Positions 1 to 8,835 of a DNA stretch of 64,000 nt are shown here, one piece after another (the stretch's first letter is position 1; every line of letters begins with the position of its first letter). Below the pieces are notes generated by a model. That model saw only the letters and a list, made by a program, of their open reading frames with translations. It had not been told where the DNA came from and made no database searches. Source of the stretch: Bacillota bacterium (GTDB lineage Bacteria; Bacillota; UBA4882; UBA8346); assembly GCA_023426245.1 (NCBI GenBank), contig JAFABB010000003.1:1-64000 (forward strand), given 5' to 3'. Both the position numbers and the translations under genes were made by a program.

Positions 1-270
1 GGTTTGGAGAAATGAAATCACCCAAGGGAGAAATGAAAAAAAGGTTTGGAGAAATGAAATCACCCAAGGGAGAAATGGAAAAAATGTTTGGAGAAATGAA
101 ATCACCCAAGGGAGAAATGAAAAAAAGGTTTGGAGAAATGAAATCACCCAAGGGAGAAATGAAAAAAAGGTTTGGAGAAATGAAATCACAAAAGGGAGAA
201 ATGGAAAAAATGTTTGGAGAAATGAAATCACCCAAGGGAGAAATGAAAAAAAGGTTTGGTGAAATGAAAT
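1..270. repeat. 42-bp tandem repeat array, about 6.5 copies
   Basis: The unit starts GGTTTGGAGAAATGAAATCA and is 42 bp long. It recurs nearly perfectly from base 1 to about 270 and runs off the left edge. Units alternate between two variants (AAAAAAAGG and GAAAAAATG before the TTTGG). Each unit is itself two diverged 21-bp halves, both ending in GG(A)GAA. Confidence 0.85.
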
Positions 271-308
271 CAGAAATCGCTGGAACTGCGGAAATTGTTT
301 CGGTATAG
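1..308 (+). CDS. Partial repeat protein (or open tandem repeat), 5' end outside window
   Basis: The frame is open from base 3 to a TAG at 306-308. It encodes about six copies of a 14-residue unit, each made of two related 7-residue halves (MKSPKGE and M(K/E)K(R/M)FGE). A short non-repeat tail ending AEIVSV follows. The units are highly charged and rich in Met, Lys, Glu and Gly. No start or ribosome binding site can be judged because the left end is cut off. The Met codons inside the repeat are part of the unit, not evidence of a start. I recognise no family. It may be the C-terminus of a repeat protein, or a non-coding tandem repeat that happens to lack stops because its unit length is divisible by three. 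Confidence 0.35.
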   Translation, partial: FGEMKSPKGEMKKRFGEMKSPKGEMEKMFGEMKSPKGEMKKRFGEMKSPKGEMKKRFGEMKSQKGEMEKMFGEMKSPKGEMKKRFGEMKSEIAGTAEIVSV

Positions 309-453
309 CCAAAAAAGCCGATTGCAGGTCGTGGGAGAAAAAACGATTGAAAGTTTTTCCCATAAATGATATTTTAATTGAAAGGTTTGAGATCATTGCC
401 ATGAAAGTCCGGAGGCTTTTTTTAGCTTCGGCAAACTGGAGGGAGGACATAAA

Positions 454-933
454 TTGCAGGAAATCCTGGAATTGTTGGAACGAAACGATCGATTGACTCC
501 GGCGGAAATCGCGATCATGCTGGGGATGAGGGAAGAAGAGGTCAAGGCGAAAATCGCCGAATTCGAGGCGGATAAGGTGATCCTTAACTACCGGGCCATG
601 GTCAATTGGGAGAGGGCCGGGGTTGAAAAAGTAAACGCGCTGATCGAAGTGAAAGTTATTCCCCAACGGGATGTAGGTTTTGATGAGATTGCCGAACGGA
701 TATACAGCTTCCCGGAAGTTAAATCGGTATTTCTGATGTCCGGAGCTTATGATCTGATGGTGCTGGTTGAAGGGACAACCATGAAAGAAGTCGCTTTATT
801 TGTCTCTCAGAAATTGGCGACCATTCATAACGTTCAAAGTACAGCCACACACTTTATACTCAAGAAATATAAGCTGGAAGGGGTCATTATGGACGGCAAG
901 GAGGATGTGGAGAGGCTGGTGGTTACCCCGTGA
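454..933 (+). CDS. Lrp/AsnC family transcriptional regulator
   Basis: 159 aa, the normal Lrp/AsnC length. An N-terminal winged-helix part (residues 1-55, with RLTPAEIAIMLG) is followed by a RAM-type ligand-binding domain (about 65-145, VKSVFLMSGAYDLMV). The start is TTG at 454, placed by the GGAGGGAGGAC just upstream. The last four bases overlap the GTG start of the aminotransferase gene, so the two are translationally coupled. Such adjacent pairs are common in Bacillota, and the regulator probably senses an amino acid and controls the aminotransferase (inference). Confidence 0.9.
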   Translation: MQEILELLERNDRLTPAEIAIMLGMREEEVKAKIAEFEADKVILNYRAMVNWERAGVEKVNALIEVKVIPQRDVGFDEIAERIYSFPEVKSVFLMSGAYDLMVLVEGTTMKEVALFVSQKLATIHNVQSTATHFILKKYKLEGVIMDGKEDVERLVVTP

Positions 934-2114
934 ATGAGGGCATGGTAAAAGGACGGACTTGGGTGAACAAGACCATTGCTGCCATTCCGCCTTCAGGGAT
1001 CCGCCGTTTTTTTGATCTGGTTGCCGAAATGAAAGGCGTAATCTCCCTGGGAGTTGGGGAACCTGACTTTGTAACCCCCTGGCATATTCGGGAGGCCTGT
1101 TTTTATTCATTGGAAAAAGGTTATACCATGTATACCTCCAACTACGGTTTATTGGAACTCCGTGAAGAGATAGCCGGTGACTTACAAAAAAATTACGGTG
1201 TAACCTATGATCCCAAACATGAAATCCTGGTAACCGTGGGAGTGAGCGAAGCCCTGGATTTGGCGTTCAGGGCAATCATTGAGCCGGGCGATGAAGTCAT
1301 TGTTCCCGAGCCCTGTTATGTTTCATACAATCCTTGCGTGATGATGGCCGGGGGTAAACCGGTCAATGTCACCACCAAAGCCGCAGAGGGATTTCGGGTT
1401 CGGGCCAAAGATATGGAACCATTCATCACTCCAAAGACGAAGGCGATTTTGCTCTGTTACCCCAATAACCCCACCGGCGGCGTCATGACCCGCGAAGTCG
1501 CCATGGAAATTGCGGAACTGGCCCGGAAATATGATTTGTTGATTTTAAGTGATGAAGTCTACGCTCATCTAACCTATGAAGGGGAGCATATTTGTTTTGC
1601 AGCGCTTCCGGGGATGAGGGAAAGGACAATTCTTTTCAACGGTTTCTCAAAAGCTTATGCGATGACGGGTTGGAGGTTGGGTTATGCAACCGCTCCGGCG
1701 GAGATCATTCAGGCAATGATGAAAATCCATCAATTTACGATGCTGTGTGCGCCGATAACTGCTCAAAAGGCTGCCATCGAGGCTTTACGGCATGGTGAAA
1801 ATGAACGGCGTAAAATGTGCGCGGAATACAACCGTCGCCGCCGTTTGTTTGTTAAAGGGTTGAACGATATAGGGCTGACTTGCTTTGAACCCAAGGGCGC
1901 CTTTTATGCTTTTCCTTCCATTTCCATAACTGGAATGACTTCTCTGGAATTTAGTGAGCTGCTGTTGAAAGAAGAGAAAGTAGCCGTAGTACCCGGAGAT
2001 GCTTTCGGAAGTTTCGGGGAGGGCTATGTAAGGTGTTCGTATGCTTCGTCGATGGAGAATTTGCAGGAAGCATTGGTCAGGATGGGAAGGTTTGTGGAGA
2101 GACATCGCCATTAG
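930..2114 (+). CDS. PLP-dependent aminotransferase, class I/II (aspartate/aromatic type)
   Basis: 394 aa. The fold-type I signatures are present: YPNNPTGG near residue 177, SDEVYAHL near 207, and the PLP-lysine motif SKAYAMTGWRLGY near 240. It transfers amino groups between an amino acid and a 2-oxo acid in the cytoplasm. The substrate cannot be read from sequence; close relatives are annotated as aspartate or PatA-like aminotransferases. It starts with GTG overlapping the stop of the Lrp-type gene (GTGA) and is co-transcribed with it. A minus-strand GNAT gene converges on it 13 bp downstream. Confidence 0.92.
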   Translation: MNEGMVKGRTWVNKTIAAIPPSGIRRFFDLVAEMKGVISLGVGEPDFVTPWHIREACFYSLEKGYTMYTSNYGLLELREEIAGDLQKNYGVTYDPKHEILVTVGVSEALDLAFRAIIEPGDEVIVPEPCYVSYNPCVMMAGGKPVNVTTKAAEGFRVRAKDMEPFITPKTKAILLCYPNNPTGGVMTREVAMEIAELARKYDLLILSDEVYAHLTYEGEHICFAALPGMRERTILFNGFSKAYAMTGWRLGYATAPAEIIQAMMKIHQFTMLCAPITAQKAAIEALRHGENERRKMCAEYNRRRRLFVKGLNDIGLTCFEPKGAFYAFPSISITGMTSLEFSELLLKEEKVAVVPGDAFGSFGEGYVRCSYASSMENLQEALVRMGRFVERHRH

Positions 2115-2127
2115 GGCAGCACCTTTC

Positions 2128-2850
2128 TCAAACCTCAACTTCGAACCAACTGACCATTCGATCTTTAACAAATCCCAGGCTTAAGGCCAGTCTCATGGAT
2201 GGTAAATTATCGGCTTCAATGAGCACGAAAGGGAGTCTGTTTTGTGCCCTAACTTTTTGGATGATATCAATGGTCACGGCACGGGCATATCCTTTATTCC
2301 TGTGTTCGGGAAGAACGTTTAAAAAGCCGATCGCTCCATCATCCTGAGTAAGTGCCCAGGCAACAGGGGGCGTGAGATCCCCTCCCCGGAGACAAGAACC
2401 CATTCCATTCCCTATCCGCTCTACAATGTATTCAACCGAAAGATATTGCTTATAAGGAGAATTATAATAAATAAATTCGGCATCGTTAACCGTAAGCGCG
2501 GATGGATGAAAAAGTGGTGCCGGGAGCGGGACCGTCTCCGGTAAAAACAAGCGCAGGGTGGACAACTTCCATTGGATATTCCGGTTTCCACAGAGGATGG
2601 GAACCATCCAATCTTCGATAATGGCAAAATTACAATCCCGAGCCGTTAAACGGTTTAGAATCATTTTAAGTTCAAGGGGTGATTTCGAGCTGATATAAAC
2701 CCAATCCCGATCGCTGGTTCCTTTGGCAACTACGGAATTACCGATTTTTTCAAGTGAGCGGACCGGATAATTTTCAATGAAATGAATGATATTGGCATTC
2801 TCGATTGGATTTCCCTTTAAGTATTCCAAGATAGCTTTTTTCGAAGCCAT
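2128..2850 (-). CDS. GNAT family N-acetyltransferase
   Basis: 240 aa. The C-terminal part (about 150-240) has the acetyl-CoA site pattern, with GFLNVLPEHRNKGYARAV (the R-x-x-G-x-G/A loop) and the late ADNLPSMRLALSLGF. The N-terminal 140 residues are less conserved, as in two-domain FR47-like GNATs. The substrate is unknown. The gene is convergent with the aminotransferase and lies 37 bp upstream of the VOC gene's end, in the same direction. Confidence 0.8.
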   Translation of the reverse strand: MASKKAILEYLKGNPIENANIIHFIENYPVRSLEKIGNSVVAKGTSDRDWVYISSKSPLELKMILNRLTARDCNFAIIEDWMVPILCGNRNIQWKLSTLRLFLPETVPLPAPLFHPSALTVNDAEFIYYNSPYKQYLSVEYIVERIGNGMGSCLRGGDLTPPVAWALTQDDGAIGFLNVLPEHRNKGYARAVTIDIIQKVRAQNRLPFVLIEADNLPSMRLALSLGFVKDRMVSWFEVEV

Positions 2851-2887
2851 GGAGTCCTTTCTCTGGATTTCTTATAGTGTCTTCTGT

Positions 2888-3274
2888 TTATTTTTCATAT
2901 AATTCAAGGGGTAAATTATCCGGATCTTTAAAAAAAGTATACTTCTTACCGGTGATCTCGTCGATGCGAACCGGTTCAACGACGATTTCACGGGTTGTTA
3001 ACTCCGTGACGGTATCCTCAATGTTGTCGACTTCAAAGGCCAAATGCCGTAATCCGGCGGCCTCAGGCCGGTTTACCCGGGGCGGCGGGTCCGGAAACGA
3101 AAACAGCTCAATGGCTGTGTTTTCGTCAACTTCCAGGTCCAGCTTATAGGAGTCCCTTTCCCGCCGGTAAAATTCATGGATAATTTTGAAACCGAGCCGG
3201 TTCACGTAAAAATCCTTGGATTTTTGATAATCCGAACAAATAATGGCGACATGGTGAATTTTATTAATTTTCAT
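2888..3274 (-). CDS. VOC (glyoxalase/dioxygenase) family protein
   Basis: 128 aa, one VOC domain of two beta-alpha-beta-beta-beta modules. Visible marks are IHHVAIICSDYQKSKDFYV at the start, GLRHLAFEVDNI in the middle and FFKDPDNLPLELYE at the end, with the metal-ligand positions (His near 8, Glu near the C-terminus) kept. The start is ATG at 3274, preceded by AGAGGAA. The frame is open further upstream, but that part is the C-terminal end of fosX read in another frame. The start overlaps the fosX stop by 11 bp, so the two were a coupled pair. Resembles lactoylglutathione-lyase-like YwbC/SMU1112c proteins; substrate unknown. Confidence 0.8.
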   Translation of the reverse strand: MKINKIHHVAIICSDYQKSKDFYVNRLGFKIIHEFYRRERDSYKLDLEVDENTAIELFSFPDPPPRVNRPEAAGLRHLAFEVDNIEDTVTELTTREIVVEPVRIDEITGKKYTFFKDPDNLPLELYEK

Positions 3275-3812
3275 TGGATTCCTCTTGTTTTTCTCGTCTA
3301 TCGTCAAGCTGTTGATAACAGGCCAATCTTCCAGAAAGCGTTCCCGTATGAAGTTCAAAAAGGTGATTATCAAAGTCATAGAAGTATAAAGACCGCCCTT
3401 CCCCCTGAACTCTAGTAAAACGTTCTCTAAATAATTACGCAATGATTGTGAACGTTTTACTTAAGTAGAGCGTATCTTCCCCATTTCTGATTACTATTTA
3501 TTTACGATACGCTCTACTAGAACGGGGTGGCCGAAATTCCAGGCCCAAAGAACGGATTTTTGATTCATAAAGATCTAAATCCGTCTCGCCGATTTTGAAG
3601 GCAATATGCTGGTAAGTACGTTCCGGTAACGGATTGCCTTCCATAATCACAATCCATAGACCGCCAATCAGGAAAAATTTCTCTTGACTCAATGAAAACC
3701 CCTTTTTCCCGCTGGAATAAATTTCTTCGGCATCAAAAATCCCTTTTAATAAAGCCGTTGTCCGTTCCAAATCCTTTACGATCAGGGTGATATGGCTGAT
3801 GCTTTCGATCAT
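3264..3812 (-). pseudogene. fosX: fosX-type fosfomycin hydrolase, split by a 105-bp insertion
   Basis: FosX opens the epoxide of fosfomycin with water, using Mn(II). The intact N-terminal part (residues 1-98) keeps the known FosX residues at their exact numbers: His7, Glu44 (general base) and His69. After RPPRS the frame enters the inserted element and stops at 3498. Deleting 3416-3520 rejoins the frame to VQGEGRSLYFYDF...FELHTGT, restoring metal ligand Glu118 and a 147-aa protein that stops at 3264. As it stands the product is 104 aa and lacks Glu118, so it is almost certainly inactive. The start is ATG at 3812 with GGAGAGG upstream. Confidence 0.88.
3416..3520. mobile_element. Small double-hairpin element (MITE-like) inserted in fosX
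   Basis: 105 bp flanked by the tetranucleotide CTAG (3412-3415 and 3517-3520), which looks like a target duplication. It holds two perfect stem-loops: GTAAAACGTTC/GAACGTTTTAC (3415-3425 with 3450-3460) and GTAGAGCGTATC/GATACGCTCTAC (3465-3476 with 3506-3517). No gene is inside. The two outer ends resemble each other (TARARCGT). Precise removal restores the fosX frame. A related copy of the second hairpin sits at 27332-27388. Target CTAG (YTAR/CTAR) is known for IS701- and IS5-type transposases, so mobilisation in trans is possible (inference). Confidence 0.8.
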
Positions 3813-3838
3813 AGCATAGACCTCTCCGTGACTGATTT

Positions 3839-4594
3839 TTATAATTGCCCTACGTAACTACGAGTTTGATAGGGTAAAAGCATTTTGCCCTGTTTACTGT
3901 ATCGATTGAATAAATCGGTTAAGGCCTTAACAAATAGTGGATAGTTGTCATCCGTTCTTCTTGGAGCATAAGATGCCGACAAACTGCCTCCGATAAAGCT
4001 TTCCAGTGTCAGAAAACGGTCATTGCCGAATACTTTGTATTCGCATTGGCCGTTTTTAAAGAAATCATCATAGGCATTGGGAGATATCGTGCTGCCATCT
4101 GAAAAACCTTTATATCCCGGACAAATTTTTTTTAGAATTTTTTCATTTTCCAAAACCAGCTCGCTTTGCGGTTCCCTGATGTTCCATACTAAAATCACCT
4201 TGCCAGGGGGTTTCAGTATTCTTTGGAATTCGGATTTGGTTCTACCTTTGTCAAACCAATGGAACGCTTGAGCTACTGTGATGTAATCAACCGACTGATT
4301 CGGTAGTCCGGTTTCCTCGGCGCTTCCGGGGATGAGAGTGAAATTTTTCAAGTCAAAACAACACTCCCGGCAGGCCCTGCCCATTTGCCGATTGGGTTCT
4401 ACCGCCCATATTGCTTTGACCTTATTCCCAAGCTGTTGGGTGAGAATTCCGGTGCCCGCTCCAATATCGGCCAGTATTGCATCACGGTGGATGCCCACAT
4501 CTTTTATAAGGTAGTTGATAAATTTGCTAGGATAATCCGGGCGATACTTTCGATATTCGGATACTTTGTCATTAAATTTTTCTTTACTATCCAT
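3839..4594 (-). CDS. Class I SAM-dependent methyltransferase
   Basis: 251 aa. Motif I is ADIGAGTGILT (about 47-57), followed by the acidic end of beta-2 (WAVEPN) and the post-motif SVDYITVAQAFHWFD, typical of Methyltransf_11 enzymes. The start is ATG at 4594, with GGAG upstream; a longer open frame to 4690 lacks family similarity. It follows the GlpM-like gene by 26 bp on the same strand. The acceptor molecule is unknown. Confidence 0.85.
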   Translation of the reverse strand: MDSKEKFNDKVSEYRKYRPDYPSKFINYLIKDVGIHRDAILADIGAGTGILTQQLGNKVKAIWAVEPNRQMGRACRECCFDLKNFTLIPGSAEETGLPNQSVDYITVAQAFHWFDKGRTKSEFQRILKPPGKVILVWNIREPQSELVLENEKILKKICPGYKGFSDGSTISPNAYDDFFKNGQCEYKVFGNDRFLTLESFIGGSLSASYAPRRTDDNYPLFVKALTDLFNRYSKQGKMLLPYQTRSYVGQL

Positions 4595-4620
4595 ATGAGT
4601 ACTCCAATCATTACAGTTCT

Positions 4621-4965
4621 TCAATTCATGAATTTTTGCCAGAGAAAGATTTGAATACCGGCAACCCCGAACCAAACCAGCGAAGAACAAATTAGCGCCG
4701 GAACAATAGCCATTTTCTTCGATAAAATCAGTAAAGCAAGCAGGAAAGAGAAATAGGTAATCAGAGAGAGCATCCCAAAAATAATCGTCTTTGACAATTT
4801 ATCAATATCGCCTTGGGAGCCCACAAAGTAATAGGAGAATATAGCCAGTGAAGGGAAGAGGGGAACCAGGGCCGATATCACATAATATTTGCTTTTGGAG
4901 AACAATTGAATCACCAAAACCAATACAAATCCGATCAATGATTTCACTAACAATTCAAGCTTCAT
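4621..4965 (-). CDS. GlpM-family small inner membrane protein
   Basis: 114 aa with about four hydrophobic segments. It aligns by eye with E. coli GlpM along its length: the opening LVKSLIGFVLVLVIQ, then YYVISALVPLFPSLAI, TIIFGMLSLI, and a closing tryptophan-containing helix. The start is ATG at 4965 with AAGGGTG upstream; a GTG at 4977 is possible. Function is unproven for the family, which has been linked to membrane and alginate traits in Pseudomonas. It likely shares a transcript with the downstream methyltransferase. Confidence 0.7.
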   Translation of the reverse strand: MKLELLVKSLIGFVLVLVIQLFSKSKYYVISALVPLFPSLAIFSYYFVGSQGDIDKLSKTIIFGMLSLITYFSFLLALLILSKKMAIVPALICSSLVWFGVAGIQIFLWQKFMN

Positions 4966-4977
4966 TCTAGTCTTCAC

Positions 4978-5504
4978 CCTTTTAGGTTATCCGTAGATTA
5001 ATATCCATAGGATACGTTGTTTCTATCAAAGCCGGAACTATCCTATATTATTAATTCCTTTCAACATCGTGTTTTCCTCTAGTGGATGAAATGACTTTCG
5101 ATGCTTCGCTTAATTTTTTGAAGTACTTGCATTCATTCATCAACGGGTAAGTTCTTTAAGGGGGGAGCTAAAAGAAATCGAGAGGGTTTTAAGTCAACCT
5201 CAAGCCATTTTTTTGCGCCGGTTTAAATTTTTCGGGCATGAAGTTTGAAAAGACAAAAAACGCTCAGAAAGTAAGGGGGCTGGCAAAATATGGTGAGAAT
5301 TGCCGGGAACATTATGATAGAATAATTTTCAACCAATAGATGGGAATATTTAGAAAAAATGTATTTTGCCAGTAAGTTGCCAAAAACACTATCCATACAA
5401 GTCAAAAACTTGTCTATAGATAGAAATAAAAAAAGGGGGAGGGTGTTCGGATTCCAAAAGCTTCGGGTAGTTTTTGGCAAGTCTATAATTGAGGAGGTAA
5501 AGTG
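4978..5504. other. Non-coding gap between divergent genes
   Basis: No convincing gene. It carries an 11-bp perfect inverted repeat, TTGCCAAAAAC at 5377-5387 and GTTTTTGGCAA at 5470-5480, just upstream of the lyase gene. This could be an operator or an attenuator stem. Short minus-strand frames here lack ribosome binding sites and family features. Confidence 0.5.
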
Positions 5505-7763
5505 ATGAAGAGTGTATTTGGAATGAAAGGTCGTTCATTTTTCTTATTATTGGGTACCATAGTTCTTTCACTAGCCACTTTCCTGCCGATGGTCAATGCA
5601 GCCGACGGAGTTGAGTGGAAGACCGTCATCTTTGGACAATCCACTTCTGCAGCCAATAATAGCATTACAATGAATGCCGACAATACTGTCACATTGGTAT
5701 CGGGTAGTCAAGACGGCAGTACGGCCGGAGGTAAAATAACCGGTTCCCATGATGGAATATCCTATTATTATACTGAAATCCCTTCGACTAAAAATTTTGT
5801 GCTTTCTGCCAAAGTCACCGTTAACTATTTTGCAAAGGCCACGCCGGATAATCAGGAAGGGTTCGGCATCATGGCCAGGGACGCCATTGGAAACCATTTG
5901 GATTCTACGGTATTTGCTTCAAACATGGTGATGGTAGGCGGATACCGGGGCCTTATCCAGTCGGTGTTCAGAAATAATGTAGTGGATGCTTCTGGCGCCG
6001 GTGCCAAAATGGAAGACGTATTTAAATTTGCAGACCGCCCAGCCAATGACGGAACAGCTACTTACCTGTTGAAATTGATGAAAACCAATACCGGATATCA
6101 TATATCGGTGGATAACGGCCCGGAAAAAATATATTACCGGCCCAAGCAGCTTGAAGTATTAAATCCTCAAATTTATGTAGGCTTTTTCGCGGCCCGGGTC
6201 GCTTCGATCACTGTTTCCGATATCGTGTTTACCACCTCTGATGTAGCGAGCGATCCTCCAGGCCTGCCTGATCCCAACGCCGCCATCATACCGGCGATAA
6301 GTATTCAATCTCCTTCTACCTCGTCTACGGCTGGTTATGATTTGAGTGTTGCGGCGAATGTGAATGGTAGCTTGGAAGTCAGACAAAATGGCATATTTAT
6401 CTTTGGGGATTCCATGACCAGCACGGACCTCTTCATCAAAAATACCACGCTTACCTACGGGGAGAATGTTTTTGAATTGTTATTTACCCCGGATCCCAAC
6501 CAAAATATTACCTCGGCAGACCCGATTCCTTTGCAATATAAAGTCATTTATCGGACCTATGGCAAAGCTGGTGGAATCGTTTTTGTTTCACCGTATGGGC
6601 ATTCCACATCGCAGGGGACCATCAGGGACCCAATTGATATCTACTCAGCCGTCCAATTCTTGCAAGCCGGCCAGATTGCCTATATGGAAGGCGGTACTTA
6701 TAATCTTACCGCTCCGTTAGTTATTGAAAAGGGAAATGATGGGGTACAAGACAAACCTAAAGTTCTATGGGCATCCAAGCGCCGGCCGGTCATTAACTTC
6801 GGTAAAGTTTCCAATGGCCTGAATGTCTCCGGTAGTTATTGGGTAATCCATGGCCTTGATATTACCAACGCGATTTCCCACGGCTGCTTGATCTCGGGAA
6901 ATCACAATGTGATTGATCAAGTTAATACCTATGCCAACGGAAATACCGGCCTGCAGATCAGCGGTTCCAGCACAGATAAGATTGACCAATGGCCGGCTTA
7001 TAATCTGATCCAAAACTGTACTTCTTACGATAATATCGATGCGGCTGAAAATAACGCCGACGGGTTTGCGGCCAAATTAACCTGCGGTCTTGGGAATGTA
7101 TTCAATGGCTGTATTGCCCACAACAATTGCGATGATGGTTATGACTTATATTCGAAACTGGAAACTGGCCCGATTGGCGCCGTAACCATTGAAAATTCGA
7201 TTGCTTACGGTAACGGGACTCTTACCACCGGTTACAAAACCAAAGGCGATGGCAATGGATTTAAAATGGGCGGTGAAGGGTTAGCCGTTAAACATCTTCT
7301 TCATAATTGTTTAGCTTTTCAAAACAACAGTGCCGGTGTGACCAGTAACAGTGATCCGGCCATTATCGTTGAAAATACAACCTCGGTGGACAATGGTTCA
7401 TCGAATTATGTTTTTGCTTATTATTCAAGTACAACTCCCCAATTTGCAGCTGCGAAAAATATCTCCTTCCATACAGGCTCAGGCGTTGCTGACAATTTCC
7501 CGGCCGGACTGGGAAGTAACGATAACTATTTCTACAATGGTTTTGTATCGGCAAATGTCAGCGGCCGACCGGTTCTGGCGGTGGACTTTATAAGCCTGAC
7601 TCCAGCACCGTTCCGAAGAAAATACGATGGCGATATTGCCTATAATCCTTATATGCAGCTGAAACACCACTCTTCGGTTACCGGGGGATTTAATATACGC
7701 AGTTGTTCGGAAGAACCAAAACACTGCCAGAAAATTAAAATGGATGAAAGCTGCTTTCAATGA
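5505..7763 (+). CDS. Secreted PL9-type pectate lyase (right-handed beta-helix)
   Basis: 752 aa. A signal peptide (residues 1-31, cut after VNA) leads into an N-terminal beta-sandwich region of about 220 residues (ISYYYTEIPSTKNFVLSAKV). An Ig-like linker (about 265-350) and a beta-helix domain (about 360-730) follow. The helix holds the PL9 stretch WPAYNLIQNCTSYDN, ENNADGFAAKL and HNNCDDGYDLYSK, which includes the catalytic lysine and calcium-binding acidic residues of the Pel9A family. It cleaves polygalacturonate by beta-elimination outside the cytoplasm. The start is ATG at 5505 with GAGGAGG seven bases upstream. No uronate catabolic genes lie beside it, which is odd for a pectin enzyme. 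Confidence 0.85.
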   Translation: MKSVFGMKGRSFFLLLGTIVLSLATFLPMVNAADGVEWKTVIFGQSTSAANNSITMNADNTVTLVSGSQDGSTAGGKITGSHDGISYYYTEIPSTKNFVLSAKVTVNYFAKATPDNQEGFGIMARDAIGNHLDSTVFASNMVMVGGYRGLIQSVFRNNVVDASGAGAKMEDVFKFADRPANDGTATYLLKLMKTNTGYHISVDNGPEKIYYRPKQLEVLNPQIYVGFFAARVASITVSDIVFTTSDVASDPPGLPDPNAAIIPAISIQSPSTSSTAGYDLSVAANVNGSLEVRQNGIFIFGDSMTSTDLFIKNTTLTYGENVFELLFTPDPNQNITSADPIPLQYKVIYRTYGKAGGIVFVSPYGHSTSQGTIRDPIDIYSAVQFLQAGQIAYMEGGTYNLTAPLVIEKGNDGVQDKPKVLWASKRRPVINFGKVSNGLNVSGSYWVIHGLDITNAISHGCLISGNHNVIDQVNTYANGNTGLQISGSSTDKIDQWPAYNLIQNCTSYDNIDAAENNADGFAAKLTCGLGNVFNGCIAHNNCDDGYDLYSKLETGPIGAVTIENSIAYGNGTLTTGYKTKGDGNGFKMGGEGLAVKHLLHNCLAFQNNSAGVTSNSDPAIIVENTTSVDNGSSNYVFAYYSSTTPQFAAAKNISFHTGSGVADNFPAGLGSNDNYFYNGFVSANVSGRPVLAVDFISLTPAPFRRKYDGDIAYNPYMQLKHHSSVTGGFNIRSCSEEPKHCQKIKMDESCFQ

Positions 7764-7805
7764 CCAAGGTTGAATAAAGTATTTTAGGATTGGGAAAATC
7801 GAGGT

Positions 7806-7842
7806 AAAAAAGGCTGAATCCAAATCGACTCAGCCTTTTTTT
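7806..7842 (+). terminator. Rho-independent terminator after the PL9 gene
   Basis: AAAAAAGGCTGA pairs with TCAGCCTTTTTT around a 12-nt loop and ends in a T-run. Confidence 0.85.
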
Positions 7843-7971
7843 GATCCAAAAATCATTTCCAGCGGGGGAAGAGCGTTATCATTGATAATATTAACGCCGG
7901 CTTTGCTATCAAGGAATGCAGCGTATATTAAAGATTACAATCTTCCAGGTAGCCCTCTTTAACATATCCGA

Positions 7972-8526
7972 TTAATGTTTGGGCTTCATGAAGTACTTTT
8001 CCTTTCCGATTTCATTCAGCAGCCATTGATTGGGATCCGTAACCGGATCAATGGCGGGGCATAAAGAATATTCAATCCACTTGGGCATATATGTTTTTAA
8101 AGCCAGAAAACAGCGCTTAAGATGGTAATAAGTTGATACAACCAATATACGTTTTATTTTCCGCAACTTAAATTCCCGATTTAAAATTATCATTGAGGCG
8201 AGAACATTTTCGATGGTGTTTAAAGATAGTTGCTCCAGTAAAATATCGTTTGGATTCACCCCTAATTCAATCGCCCGTGCCCTCATCATAACCGCTTCTG
8301 AAATATTTTGGTCCTTTAAAATTGTGCCACCGGATAAAAGTACCTTGGAGGCTCTTTTCCCTTGGTATAATTCAACAGACTTCGGGATCCGGTATTTTGC
8401 CGCTGTTAAACTTCCAAAAACTAAGATACAATCGCCATAAAAACCATCATCCTCAATGTTTTCAAACAATAACTTATTGATTTGTGCAAAGGATAAGTTG
8501 TTTGGGTCAAGATCGGAAATTAACAT
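7972..8526 (-). CDS. YdcF/SanA-type DUF218 protein
   Basis: 184 aa. The DUF218 core is visible: DCILVFGSLTAAKYRIPKSVELY (about 31-53), ASKVLLSGG, the NTIENV region (about 120) and LVVSTYYHLKRC. These are the conserved Gly/Ser, Glu and late His positions. Family members act in envelope biogenesis or bind S-adenosylmethionine, and the exact role is unproven. The start is ATG at 8526 after AAAGGAAT. The frame stays open to 8766 but that extension has no family resemblance. No signal peptide. Confidence 0.8.
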   Translation of the reverse strand: MLISDLDPNNLSFAQINKLLFENIEDDGFYGDCILVFGSLTAAKYRIPKSVELYQGKRASKVLLSGGTILKDQNISEAVMMRARAIELGVNPNDILLEQLSLNTIENVLASMIILNREFKLRKIKRILVVSTYYHLKRCFLALKTYMPKWIEYSLCPAIDPVTDPNQWLLNEIGKEKYFMKPKH

Positions 8527-8835
8527 TCTTCGATTCCTTTGATGGATTTCGGGCCATGGATGGTGGGAATTTTGGCCAATTAACCTCCCCGGATACTGGC
8601 GCTGGGCTGCCTTTAGTCCCATGGATCCGGGTAAAGATATTCTGTGGATTCCATCCATTTCCTGCCAGTATCCAAGACATTTCCCTTCAATTTTTAATAT
8701 GATGTTAAGGTTAGTATTCCGATAGCTATTGCGCCTCGGAGTTAATTGTTGTAAAATAAGATCCAATAAATTCAGGTTGAATGGTAACTAGTGAATTGAA
8801 TCCGATGTTACTGTTAATTAATGGAGGTTTTAGCG
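8527..8835. other. Intergenic region between ydcF-like gene and pdxS
   Basis: Divergent promoters are expected here. No gene, strong hairpin or perfect sigma-A promoter was recognised by eye. Confidence 0.4.

Noticed and set aside
3275..3442. N-terminal extension of the VOC gene
   Set aside because: This stretch is the C-terminal part of fosX read in the wrong frame; the proper RBS is at the ATG at 3274.
5223..5571. Minus-strand open frames upstream of the PL9 gene
   Set aside because: No RBS, no family features, odd composition; they overlap the probable leader of the PL9 gene.
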